Under the pieces are notes generated by a model, which was given only the letters and a program-made list of their open reading frames with translations, searched no databases and had not been told where the DNA came from. From Datura wrightii (lineage: Eukaryota > Streptophyta > Magnoliopsida > Solanales > Solanaceae), in assembly GCA_035772735.1 (NCBI GenBank), contig JASDFA010000002.1, positions 38,708,501 to 38,772,500 of the forward strand: a stretch of 64,000 nt of DNA, in the 5' to 3' direction. Of this stretch, positions 33,309 to 44,819 are shown piece by piece. How positions within the stretch are numbered: the stretch's first letter is position 1; each line of letters begins with the position of its first letter. Made by a program: the position numbers and the translations under genes.

Positions 33309-35598
33309 TTTTTATACCCAGAAGTCCAAATAATAGACCTGGAAATTAAAATCAAGAAAACCTTAAAATCTGGCATCATGCACAAAACGAGTTGTCAGGA
33401 GACCCGTGAGAGCAGCCCACGTGTCGTCATGTGACTAGTGGGGAGGCCCAGGTGATGAGTTGCAGTTTGGGAAATAGGATCACCACAAGCATGATCACGA
33501 CTCGTGGTCAGGCCCCACGAGTCGTTAGGTCAATCGCGGGAGTAGTGTTTGAGTAAAGAGGAGAAAAGAGACAGTGAACTTAATGGGAGGACCCCACGAG
33601 TCATTGTCAGTCTCCACGATTCCTGGGGAGAGTCGTGACCAAGAAAGGAATAATTTTATTTAGAATGAGGCAGTGTACATCGCGGATGGTGACCATAAGT
33701 TGTGGTCACTAGATAACAAGTTATTATGTCTTCCGTTACTAGCCAGAAGACTTTAGAAGCAGTGAACCTCATAGATGACTCCACGAGTCGTGGCCCGTGA
33801 TGACGAGTTGTTAGGTCCCTCGTTGGGACCATCTGGTAGTTATTTTCTGCGAATGTAGTAAGGGCTTTTCCATAATTCCTAAGATCCTAAGGCCTAAACT
33901 ATGTCGTTATGAGTTATGAATGATGACTTTTAAAGAGGTTAAGTTTTTTGTAGGCTATTTACATTCATGCATGCAAGGTAGAAGGTAAGAGAGGGTGATC
34001 AAGCTTAGTGTTATTTAATTTCTCTTTAATTCCTACTTAGGCTATCAAGGAGGTGTAAGAAACAGCTACCAACGGGTATGTAGGGTTATGAGTGGGTAAT
34101 TCCTTTCACACCCATGCCCAATCCCTCTCTAAATCCTGAATTTTCTATGTCTAATTTATGGGGTTTTAACCCAATGCATGATATTCCTAAACTCTCTACA
34201 TGGGTATGATTTAAATATGTTTCAACTATTGAATTATGAATAATTGGCAAGTTTTATAATGTTTTCAATTAAAAATCATATTTCTAGCTTTATGAATTAA
34301 AAAGCCCATTGATGAAAAATTCATGAAAGAAGAGATTTGTGATGAATGTATGATTATGATGACATGTTATGATGAAAAGCATGTTTTGAAGATACCCATA
34401 TTTATAATGATGTTTTCAATGTGAAATGAGTATTCTCAAGCATGATAAAGCTTTGGGCAATGCCTACACGTACAAGTACAATTTATGATTTCTCGAATTA
34501 AGCTTACCACATGGTTTTGGAGTGAAGACTCCCAATTATCTTTCAGCTTGTGGTATGGTTTGAGTTAAAGCTTCTCACATGCATGATTTCATATTTGAAA
34601 TGTATTTGATGATTGAGCTTCGCCAATAGACGATATTTAGCTTCATTGAAAAACAATGTATAGCATATGCATATTTTTTGAAGTAGTATCTAGCACTGAG
34701 TAGGCTAAGGGTCGATCATCCTATGCCTCAGAACTATGCACCAATGTAGGTTATTACTTATATATGTTATGTCCGGACCATCCTGGTGAACTATCCCCGG
34801 CCCTATTGGCCCATGAGCTTGATATCGATATCATGGTATCATCTCTAGTCTCAGCAAGGATTTGGACGGCTCTTCCCACTTGAGTGTGATAGTTGGGACC
34901 ATACAAGCTCTATCGTGGTATGTCGTTTAAAAGATGAGTCTCCCATTGTTCCTCATGATTTTAGTTATGCATGTTTATCAATCATGAGATTTCGATATCT
35001 ATATATGTTCTAATGCAGGTTTGACCCAATGTTCAATTTACTCATCACTATCGGATGTCAGCTTTGAGTCAATCAATACAGTTGATGTTATGATTATGCT
35101 ATAATGAGATCATGATTTCAGAAAGAACGCATGCAAGTCTTACTCTTAGATTCTTATTATTTATGTTTACATTATGTATTGTATTTAAATGATTTTACTT
35201 ACTTAAGCAGTTTTACTTACCTTTCATACTCGATACATTCCATGAACTGGCCTCATATTCTATGCTGTATCATTTCATGATACAAGATCTGGCTCTCAGG
35301 CTCAGCCCCGATAATAGTCAGTCCTCTGAGATAGCATCGTATGTTGTTGGTGAGTCCTCATCTCCCGAGGATTATACTATTCAGAATTTATTATGTACTT
35401 TCAGTTTTAGATTGTTGAGTTAGTTGGGGTCTTGTCCCATCAACTCGTCAAGTTTAGAGATTTTTCAGACATATAGTTATATTCAGTTTCAGAATGTGTT
35501 TTCTGATGTTATGTTTAATCTAGACTTCAGCTATGATTATCTTGTTTATTCTTCTATTTTATTGATTGAGTTAGATATATGCTTATGCCATGGGTCGA
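33309..35598 (+). repeat. Element L LTR, first part (plus-strand Tekay-like)
   Basis: Starts near 'ttttatacccagaag', equivalent to the F LTR start TGTTATACCC on the other strand, and follows the F LTR in reverse complement: ACGACTCGT-like motifs (33380-33850), 'gtatgatttaaat' region, 'gtcccgac' block, 'gatacaagatctggctctcagg' (35280). Cut at 35598 by element F. Its last 63 bases are at 51500-51562, giving about 2.35 kb in all. Confidence 0.8.
35594..35598. other. Target-site duplication of element F (left)
   Basis: GTCGA here and at 51495-51499. Removing F and one copy rejoins the L LTR in 'gggtcgacttggagtctg'. Confidence 0.9.
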
Positions 35599-38190
35599 TG
35601 TCACGACCCAAGAGGTGACCCGGATAGTAGACACGGGACAAGGGACCTCGAGAGACCCCAAGTCAACCATTGGCATAAGCATCCACTATCTAATGCAGTA
35701 AAAATGAAGAAACATAATTATAAACTCAGTGTAAGTCTATCTTAACAAAACAACAGAATGAACATTTGAAGCTGAATTCATGTCTAAGTCCGATAAGCCT
35801 CTAATCTGGACAAGCTGATGGGACAACATCTCTAACTAGCTCGGAAATATTGAAACTAAAAACATGCTCAAGATAACTGAATGTCTAGTTCTCGGAAGAT
35901 GAGGACTCACCAAACAAGCAGGTGCTAACTCTGATAAGCGGCTACAAACGGGGCTGAACCTGAGAACCGGATCCTGCATCATTAAATGATGCAGCATAGA
36001 AAGTATGTGGCCAGTACATGAAATGTACCGAGTATGCAAGGTAAGTAAAACTGCAGAGCAATGTAAGCCTTTTAAAACAAGTTATACATATATAAAATAA
36101 ACCTTTAAGAACACAAGAAGATCACATGCATTCATTGTGAAATCATCCTTATTTACACATGATCATGCATGGCTTTGGAACATCATGACTAACTCGAATG
36201 ACTCAAAGCTAAATCATAATCTTTATATAAAAATCTGAACAATGAATCAAACCTTAACTTTAAAACATGAATGAACAAGATAATCATCACGAGTAACGAA
36301 TATGAAAATTTGAATAATATAGATAGTGGGAGACTCGTTACTTAACCGAAATACCATGATAGAGCTTACGTGGTCCCGACTATTACACTCAAATGGGCAG
36401 AGTCGTCCAAAACCTTGCCAGGGCTAGGGACGGTACCATGATGTAGATATCAAGATGAAAGGGGCCATTCGGGCCGGGGATAGCTCACAAGGGAGGTCCC
36501 AATAATATAATGGTATCACCCTACGTTGGCGCATAGTTCTGGGGCACAGGGTTGTCGAACCTTAGCCCGCTCGGTGCTAGACTCTTCTCCCAAATATGCA
36601 ATGCTCTACATAGTATAAATACAACGCTCCATATCGTCTAGTGAAGAAGCTTAACATAAGATCATGTATAAACTCAATATCGTATTAAACGAAGCTCAAC
36701 ATTGTCTATTGACAAAGCTCATTATGAAATCATGCATACACTAGACATTGTATCAATATGAAGCTGAACAATGTCGTTTCGACAAAGCTTAGAATGCAAT
36801 CATGCTTAGAATCAACATCATGTGAAATGAAGCTTAATGACAACATGCATCTCAATTATGAAATTCGTGCATATGAGAAGCTTTACTATGTCACATACCA
36901 CAAGCTCAAACAATAGTGGGAGCCTTTGCTCCAAAATAATGTGGTAAGTCTACTGTAGAGATATCGCTTCATCATCATCGATATAAGGGCCTTGCCCAAA
37001 ACCTTATCATGCTTGAAGCCATTCAATTCATTTGAAAACATTATAATTTTGGAGATTTAACTCCAAAATGAAGTTATAAAGTCAATTCACGAAAAATCGT
37101 CATGCATACTTAACATTGGGCACTACCCAAAGCTTCATCATACTTGAGTCTATTTAATCTTCTTTGAAAAAACATCGTCGAAATCATGGGTAAGGTTGGA
37201 AACATGCTTTTCATCATCTACTCCATCATTATCACATTCTATTATAAACTACCCACACATGGGTATTTTAGATTCAATTTTAGAAAAACAATTTTGTAAA
37301 AGAAATTAAGTTAGAATCCGCTCAAGCTCGATAAATGATCAGTACGCCCAAGCTCGATAAATGATCAATATCAACTCAATTTAGTCATACTCATGAGTAG
37401 AAATGTAATAATCCTGCAATTGAATGAAAACCCATACTTGATCATCACAAACGAATCACAAATTTCTAGGGAATGGGCATGGGTGTGGAAGGAAGCACCC
37501 ATTCATAGCCTTACATACCTGGTATTAAAGAATCCTAATTCTTCCTAATTGCCCAGCTGAGATTCCATTTTGAAACCTTGAGAATTCACCTTAATTCTTC
37601 TGCTCAAACCCCCAACCTTACATGCATGAAAAGTAATGGCCTAAGATGGGTTTTTCTCTACTAAAAACCCTCTATTACAAGCTTAAAACGACGTAGCATA
37701 GGCCCTTAGAACTTAGGAATTACGGAAAAGCCCTTATTGAAATCGCTGAAAATAAATGGCAGAGGCTCCTAACGGACAACCCAACGACTCGTCACCAGGG
37801 CACACGATCCGTTGGTTCACCCGTCAAGTACACTGCCTCATCATTCATGAAAATTCAACTTGCTTGGTAACGACCCTCCTAATGGGTCGTTAGGACCGAC
37901 TACGACTCATTAGGTACCATCTGTTAATTACACTGGATAAGCTTTACCAATTTCTCTAGAACCAACCCCCGACTGACATGACGACTTGTGGTGGGTTACC
38001 ATTAGTCGTTACATCACCCTTGGGGACCTCGAGTCCATCATCATCTCAGCCCTTCCCCACGAGTCACTTGAAGACTCGTTAGGCCTCCTGACGAGTTGTC
38101 CAACGACTCATTCTGCAACTGCTGGAACATTTTCCAGTTTTTCTCCTGATTCACTTTCGGGTCCGATTCTTGAATTCTCAGGGTATAACA
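35599..38190 (-). repeat. F 3' LTR (element orientation)
   Basis: On the plus strand it starts TGTCACGACCC and ends GGGTATAACA. Contains imperfect ~60-bp repeats of 'aagctcaacattgtctattg' type (36615-36850) and an ACGACTCGT-rich zone (37780-38120). Matches 48970-51494. Confidence 0.9.
36615..36850 (-). repeat. Imperfect ~60-bp subrepeats in F LTR
   Basis: Alternating 'gaagctcaacat(t/a)gtctattgac' and 'atgaaatcatgcatacactaga' phrases recur four times. The array is repeated at 49945-50190 in the other LTR. Confidence 0.6.
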
Positions 38191-38210
38191 ATATCTCCCC
38201 CTTGGGAACA
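38191..38210 (-). other. Polypurine tract of element F
   Basis: On the minus strand CCAAGGGGGAGATAT abuts the LTR, after 'cgaggacgaatgtt', the phrase typical of these chromoviruses. Confidence 0.8.
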
Positions 38211-38434
38211 TTCGTCCTCGAATGTTATAAAAAAGCATGAACCATAAACAAGCAATTATCACACTCCAATATTGATTATTTTAACCGAAATTTCACAGAA
38301 TGACTACTTTAGAAAAGAACCACATAGCTGAACTAAATTCAGGCATCACATACATTTATCATAACATAATTCAAACTTGCGCACATGAACTAAACATGGA
38401 AACTGATTAGAGAATTAGGGAAAAAACTGATACC

Positions 38435-41400
38435 TCAAGTTGGAACAAAGCCAGTAGAGAACAAATGTGGGTATCTAGCCATCATGTCTGCTTCGGCCTC
38501 CCACGTAGCTCCTTCAACATGGTGATTCCTCCATAAAACCTTAACTAAAGCAACCTCTTTGTTTCTCAGCCTTCGAACTTGTCGATCCAAAATTTCAACT
38601 GGAATTTCTTCATAATTGAGACTGTCTTTCACCCCAACATTGTCTACTGGAACATCCAAGGCTGGATCACCTAAGAACTTCTTCAAAAGCGATACATGGA
38701 ACACGGGATGAGATGAAGCCAATTCTGAAGGCAAGTCAAACTCATACGCCACCTTACCAACTCTTCTCACAACCCGTTAGGGACCAACATAGCGGGGACT
38801 GAGCTAACCTTTCTTTTCGAACCGCATGAATGCCTTCATGGGAGATATCTTTAGAAATACCCACTTGTCTACATCAAATTCCAATTCTCTTCTTCTCACA
38901 TCAGCATACGATTTATGACGAATTTGAGTGGTTTTCAACTGGTCCCATATCAACTGAACCTTCACCATTGCCTCATGAACCGAATCTGGTCCTACCATAG
39001 CTGTCTCACCAACATCGAACCATCCGATGGCAGATTTGCACATTCACCCATAGAGGACCTCAAACGGTGCCATCTGGATACTAGAGTGGTAACTATTATT
39101 ATAAGACAACTCGATCAAGGGCAAATGATCATCCCAACTACCTTTGAAATCAATATCACATTCCCTTAACATATCCTCAAGAGTCTGAATGGTTCGTTCT
39201 GCTTGGCCGTCCGTCTGAGGATGAAAAGTTGTGCTTAGCTTAAACCTGAGTCCCTAGCCCATTTTGAAACGAACGCTAGAATTGAGAAGTAAACTGAGTA
39301 GCTCAGTCTGAAATGGACAAGGTAACTCCATGAAGCCGAACCAACTCCCGAATATACAACTTAGCGTAATCGTATGCTGAATCTGTGGTCTTGACCGGTA
39401 GGAAGTGTGCAGCCTTGGTCAACCTGTCCACCACAACCCAAATGGAGTCGTATTGCCGGCGAGCACGAGGTAGACCTGTAGTGAAGTCTATATTAATTTC
39501 TTCCCACATCCAAGTGGGAATGGTAATATCCTGAAGTGCACCTCCCAGTCTTTGATGTTCGACTTTCACTTGCTAACAGTTTGGACATTTTGCTACGAAC
39601 TCCGTAATATCCTTCTTCATACCATCCCACCAATAGATTTCGTGTAAATCCCGATACGTTTTTGTGGATCCTGGATGAATAGAATATCTGGTACCATGTG
39701 CCTCATACAATATTCGAACCCTTAAATTATCAACGTCCGAAACACATAGTCGACCCCGGTATGGTAGCACACCATCTCCCACTTGGGAGAAAACTTCCAC
39801 TTTTTGACTCCGCACCGCCTTCTTCAGCTTCTACAATATTGGATCCTCATCATATCTGGATTTAACATCAACTACCAAGGATGATTCTGATCCGTTACGC
39901 ACAACAACACCGCCATCTGTAAAATCGATCAACCTAACTCCCAGCCTTGCAAGCCGGTGGACATCTTTCACCAACTCCTTCTTCCCTTCATCCACATGGG
40001 ACACAGTCTCCATTGATAGCCTACTAAGCGCATTCTCAATCACATTAGCCTTGCCCGGGTAGTAAAGGACACTCATGTCATAATCTTTAAGTAACTCCAA
40101 CCACCTCCTTTGTCGTAGATTGAGATCTTTCTGTGTGAACACATATTGCAAGCTCTTGTGGTCTGTAAATACATCCACATGGACCCCATACAAGTAATGC
40201 TGCCATATCTTCAACGCGAACATCACCGCAGCTAATTCAAGATCGTGGGTCGGGTAATTCTTTTCATCCACCTTCAGCTGTCGAGAGGCATAAGCTATCA
40301 CCCTCCCATGCTGCATCAACACACACCCAAGTCCAACTCTGGAAGCATCATAATACACCACGAAACCATCATTACCCTCGGGTAGGGTTAACACTGGTGC
40401 CAAAGTAAGTCAGGCCTTCAACTCTTGGAAGCTTTTCTCACAAGCCTCCGACCACTAAAACTTCACCTTCTTCTGAGTCAACTTAGTCAAAGATGCTGCA
40501 ATTGATGAGAAACCCTCCACAAACCTCCAATAGTAACCAACTAAGCCCAAGAAACTCCGAATATTCGAAGGATTCACCGATCAGGGCCAATTCTTCAACG
40601 CCTCAATCTTTTGTGAGTCTACTTTTATGCCTTCGTTAGACACTACATGGCCAAGGAATGCCACGGAGTCCAATCAAAACTCACACTTGCTGAATTTTGC
40701 ATACAATTGGCGGTCCTTGAGGGTCTAAAGCACTACTCTCAAGTGAGCAGCATGCTTCTCCTCGCTCCAAGAGTATACCAAGATGTCGTCAATGAACACG
40801 ATCATGAACATGTCTAAATATGGCTTGAACACTCTGTTCATCAGGTCTATAAAAGTTGTAGGATCATTCGTTAGTCCAAAAGACATAACTAAAAACTCGT
40901 AATGACCATACCATGTTCTAAATGTCGTCTTTGGGATATCACTCTCCCGAACTTTGAGCTGATGATACCCAAATCTGAGATCTATCTTCGAGAAACACTT
41001 AGTACCCTGAAGCTGATGGAATAAATCATTGATACTGGGTAAGGGATACCTATTCTTGATAGTGACTTTGTTCAACTATCGATAATCAATGCATATACGA
41101 AGGGAACCATCCTTCTTCCAAACAAATAATACTGGTGCGCCCCTTGGAGACTGGCTTGGTCTAACAAAATCCTTATCTAGCAAAACCTTTAACTAATCCT
41201 TCAACTCTTTTAGCTTGGTTGGAGAAATCCTGTCGGGAGGAATAGATATAGGCTATGAGTTGGGAAGAAGGTCACTACAAAATCAATCTCCTGCTTGGGA
41301 GGAATACCTGGAAAATCATCAGGAAAGACCTTTAGATACTCACGTACTACTGGAACTGACTGGATAGTTGGGATTTCGGCCTCAACATCCTTGGCCCTAA

Positions 41401-41850
41401 CCAAATGATACATGCAACCCTTCAAAACAATCTTCCAGGCCTTTAGGTAGGAAACTAAGTAACCTACAAGCACAACTAAACTACCCTTCCATTCTAAGAT
41501 TGGCTCACCCGGGAATCTAAACTCTATTGACCGGGTCCTGCAATTAATGGAAGCATTACAAGCATACAACCAATCTATGCCGAGAATAACATTGAAATCA
41601 GTCATGGCTAACTCTATCAGATCTGCTAAGGTGACCTTATGGAGAACCAAGACCGGGCAATTTCTATACACCCTTCTAGCTGTAACTGAGTCATATACTG
41701 GAGTAGAAACCGAGAAGGATTCTGAAAGACATCAGGACTGACTCCGAAGCTACTGGCTACATAAGGTGTCACAAAGGACAAGGTGGTCCATGGATCTAAT
41801 AATGCATAAACATAAACATAGAAGACTCGTAACATACCAGTAACCACGCC
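38435..41850 (-). pseudogene. pol: F pol: protease to chromodomain, multiply broken
   Basis: Right to left: protease (41626-41847; ALLDPWTTLSFVTPYVA, with the expected D-P-G-S active site altered to D-P-W-T), linker (41210-41671), reverse transcriptase (40725-41075; KIDLRFGYHQLKV, VMSFGLTNDP, and an intact FIDDILVY), RNase H (39831-40403; GLGCVLMQHG, DLELAAVMFAL, FTDHKSLQYVF), integrase zinc region (39573-39815, C-x2-C), integrase core (39303-39569; WVVVDRLTKAAHFLPV), C-terminal domain (38804-39043) and chromodomain (38435-38770; KVLWRNHHVEGATWEAE). The chromodomain is the hallmark of chromoviruses and may guide insertion into heterochromatin. Frame breaks between segments make it inactive. 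Confidence 0.9.
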
Positions 41851-41897
41851 CGGGGAGACCTCCCGCTCTTAACGGGTTGCTAGGGCATAGAATCTGT

Positions 41898-41902
41898 TCT
41901 GG
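41898..41902. other. Target-site duplication of E3 (left)
   Basis: TCTGG here and at 47576-47580, directly outside the two LTRs. Confidence 0.9.
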
Positions 41903-43204
41903 TGATCTTGGGAAAATTTATATGCCCAAGTGATACTCAAAGGTGTCATTTTAGCCTTGTTTATCTATCAATGTTTATACATTCTCATGTGATTGATAAT
42001 AAAATGTGAATTTATACTAACCAACATGATTAGCGTTGTTTGCAGGTGAAATATAATTTTGGGAATCTAAAATGCGTGTTGGGAGAGATTGGGGTTGGAC
42101 TCGGATGTCAACAAGGAAAAAATGCAAAATTTGGCCTGTGGTGGAACAGCAACGTGTCACGGAGGCAGTGCTCCGCGATACACACCGTGTCACGGAGGCA
42201 GTGCTCCACGATACACAACGTGTCACGGTGGCAGTGCTCCGCGATACACTCCGTGACACGTTGCTTGTTATTTCGGGAAAAATTTCCACTAGTATAAATA
42301 GAACACTTAGGTTCATTTTTCAATATTCTGACTTGGTGGAGCAAGAACGTGGGTTACAGGTAGTTGAGGGACAAAAATATCAGGGTTTTTTCTCTCTTTC
42401 TTTCTTCTTTAATTCAATTGTTTGTATGATTAACACTCATTTAAAGATGTTTAATCCACAAATGAGTTGCTAATTCCTCTTCTTGCTGAGGTTATGAACA
42501 ATTGTGATGAAATGTGATCATTGATTCTTTGGTTTTTCATCTTTTCTTCCATGTTGTTCTATTAATTCTTATTCTTACTGCATTAATGTGTGGCCTACGT
42601 TAATGTATATCTAAAAAGTCCGGTTTCACTCGAGAGAGCAAGAAATTGGAAAGTTGTGAATTAATAGGATATGTTCTTTACTTGGTTTGGGAAAATTGGG
42701 AATTGATTTACTTTCAGGATAGAAATATACCTGAAAGTCGTATTAGTCAATTTAGGATCCGGGTTTGTATGGCTAGAACATGTATTGCATTTAATCACAG
42801 AAATGTAGGTGGATGGTTCATGATTCTTAAGTGAGGTTAAATACGAGAGTTTTAATCTCTTTGCAATAGGTCTTGGCTAGCAACTGGAGGAAAAGATTAA
42901 CCAAATTATGTCGATAATTAATTTCATTACATGTTCGTTTAACCTCAACATGCTCTCATTCATAGTTCAGACTCACATTAGATAGTTATTTTAGATTTAG
43001 CATAAAAAATTATAAAACAAAATATCAAACTTTTGGTTACACTGTTGTCTGCATTTTTAGAATCGAAATATAGTACACTTGAGTATATTGCACTTCATCC
43101 CAGTCCCTGTGGGATCGATACTTGGCTTACTTAAGCCACTTTACTACTTGTTTGACCACGTGCACTTGTGTGTAGCTTTATACCCATAGCAAAAGCACCG
43201 AACA
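41903..43204 (+). repeat. E3 5' LTR
   Basis: Begins TGATCTTGGGAAA and ends CCGAACA; TATAAATA lies at 42293-42300. Its GC-rich block is replaced by three 33-bp repeats. Same length as the partner at 46274-47575. Confidence 0.95.
42153..42259 (+). repeat. 33-bp tandem repeats upstream of TATA box (E3 5' LTR)
   Basis: Three units starting CGTGTCACGG at 42153, 42186 and 42219, each containing 'gcagtgctccgcgataca', are followed at 42252 by CGTGACAC, the reverse complement of the unit start (GTGTCACG). The copy in the 3' LTR spans about 46525-46631. The period is divisible by three, which explains the long repetitive ORFs here. I do not regard those as genes. Confidence 0.85.
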
Positions 43205-43210
43205 AGTTTT

Positions 43211-43228
43211 TGGCGCCGTTGCCGGGGA
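43211..43228 (+). other. Primer-binding site of E3
   Basis: TGGCGCCGTTGCCGGGGA, identical to E1 and E2, six bases after the LTR. Confidence 0.85.
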
Positions 43229-43359
43229 CTGGCAATTGGTGAATTTTTCTTAAGTGTATATTTACTATATTTTTTTTCTTAGTGCTGACAACTTGGTCTT
43301 AGTGTTTGTTTTAATTATTTTTCATTTTATTTTTTTCTTTTCCGGATACCCTTATTGAC

Positions 43360-44307
43360 ATGACATCGTTGAATACAAATGGTATAAATGGTGGGTACTC
43401 ATATTTTACCGAATCTTGTCTGAATTGCGGAGGACACCACTCGTGGCAACACTATAACACGTGCAATATATGTGGTGGTCAAGATGGCCATTGGGATGGC
43501 TGTCCGAATGCATGTTCCCCTCCCCCAAGCCCCTAATATGATCCTTCTGTTGTTTTTGTTGAATATAGGCATGCTGAAAATGAGGACTTGGGATACCAAG
43601 CTCAAATAGAAGACATGCTGAAACAACTCCTGGAGCAATCAGAAGCAATGAAGGAGGCGATAGCAGTATTGAGAATTCAGCAAGAAGAGAATGCAGAGGC
43701 TCTAGAAAGTATGAGCGTCAAACTCACGGAGATGATTGCTGAGGCTGAAGCTTGTGATAAATTGCAGGTGATAGTTTTAGCCGATATTCAAGAGGAACTA
43801 CAAGAGGAACACAAGGGTGAATTTTTGCATGAAGCCAAACAATTAGAATCTCTTGAGTGTCCCTGTGATGGGCTCACACTTATGGAAAATCCATTCATGG
43901 AAGAAGAGATAAAGTATCCCCCAGTTGACATTAATGGAGAGATAAATGTCGATGCTGAGAAGGTGTATACAAGTAAGGAGGTCAAGCACAATGCATTTTC
44001 AGAGTTGAGGTTTATTGGACCACACTCGAAGCATTTTTCGACAGTAAGTTTGGTTGAAAACATAGAAATAGAGTCTTCCAAGCTTATAGAGAAATGTCTA
44101 GAGGAGGACCAAGCCCCGTATATTTTGAAATTTGCTAACTCGGAGAGACAAAATGACTTCACTTACTTAAGGACCAATAAGTTCAAAAGGCAACATCTAC
44201 TGCTTGGTCCTTACAATTTTTCACCACCACCCCTGGAGCATAAGAGGAAATTAGAGAAGAAATTAGGGGTGAGATTCATATCCTCAAGGTGGAGGAAAAA
44301 GTGGTGA
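43360..44307 (+). pseudogene. E3 zinc-knuckle / coiled-coil protein, one internal stop
   Basis: I chose ATG 43360. The frame runs 316 codons to TGA 44305-44307 with one TAA at 43534-43536. The N-terminus has two Cys/His clusters: CLNCGGHHSWQ followed by further His and Cys, then CNICGGQDGHWDGC (C-x2-C-x5-H-x3-C), like retroviral nucleic-acid-binding knuckles. After a Pro-rich spacer comes a Glu/Leu-rich stretch (EDMLKQLLEQSEAMKEAIAV onward, about 43600-43830) with a heptad look, then an acidic middle and a basic tail ending SSRWRKKW. No capsid, protease or polymerase motif is seen. It could bind element RNA in place of gag, but that is inference. I do not recognise the family. Downstream of the stop the frame is open for 239 codons starting at 43588. 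Confidence 0.65.
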
Positions 44308-44315
44308 AACTTGGT

Positions 44316-44364
44316 ACGTCGTGCCTCGACGTAAAATTAGGCGCTGCTTGGGAGGCAACCCAAG
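44316..44364 (+). other. Paired hairpins with fully complementary loops (E3)
   Basis: Hairpin 1 is ACGTCG-tgcct-CGACGT (44316-44332), 6 perfect pairs. Hairpin 2 is CTTGGG-aggcaa-CCCAAG (44347-44364), 6 perfect pairs. Loop TGCCT is the exact reverse complement of AGGCA in the other loop, so a five-pair kissing contact is possible. The structure starts 8 nt after the stop codon. Confidence 0.75.
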
Positions 44365-44618
44365 AGTACCATGGGTACCATTTTAAATTCTTGCATTTAA
44401 GTTGATTTTATTTATTTTTCATCTTGTGTTGTTTTGGTGGAAAGTAAAGCACAGATGGAGGGGAAGTCTGAGTACCCGTGAAGGAGGAAGCTAACAAGCA
44501 TGGAAGAGAAAAAGTGTGGGGTCGAACACCCACTTGTGCAAAGTTGAAGAAAGGCATGCTGTTAGCTAGGCCTAAAGGCCTCAAGGAGTATTTCTCACCC
44601 TTCTTAAATGTTAAGTTG

Positions 44619-44654
44619 ATGCTATAGGGACATAGCATGATTGAAGTGTGGGGT
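44619..44654 (+). other. GGGA-loop hairpin and internal PPT-like tract (E3)
   Basis: ATGCTAT...ATAGCAT forms 7 pairs around an A-C mismatch and a GGGA loop (44619-44638), followed by TTGAAGTGTGGGGT (44641-44654). The stem sequence is unrelated to that of E1/E2, while loop and spacing are the same. Confidence 0.65.
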
Positions 44655-44769
44655 GAGGAAAATTTTAAAATTTTTGTGCTTAACGATTTTTGGTGAATGT
44701 AATGCTTGTGAGAAATATTTGAAAAAAAAAAAGAATTTTTTTTTTGTGAGTCAAGCATGACTTCATCAA

Positions 44770-44819
44770 CCGTTGGATTTTCTTTTCGGTTCTTTTCCGA
44801 CGGGGGGTCTTTGAACCGA
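44770..44819 (+). other. H-type pseudoknot candidate (E3)
   Basis: Stem 1 is CCGTTGG (44770-44776) with CCGACGG (44797-44803), 7 pairs with one G-U. Stem 2 is TCGGTTC (44786-44792) with GAACCGA (44813-44819), 7 perfect pairs. Loops are 9, 4 and 9 nt. Stem 1 shares no sequence with stem 1 of E1/E2. Confidence 0.65.

Noticed and set aside
42153..42259. CRISPR-like regular repeats
   Set aside because: Units are directly adjacent without spacers, inside a plant LTR.
42072..42473. 133-codon frame with repeated RVTEAVLRDT-like units in the E3 LTRs
   Set aside because: It results from a 33-bp DNA repeat whose length is divisible by three; it spans the promoter and has no independent support.
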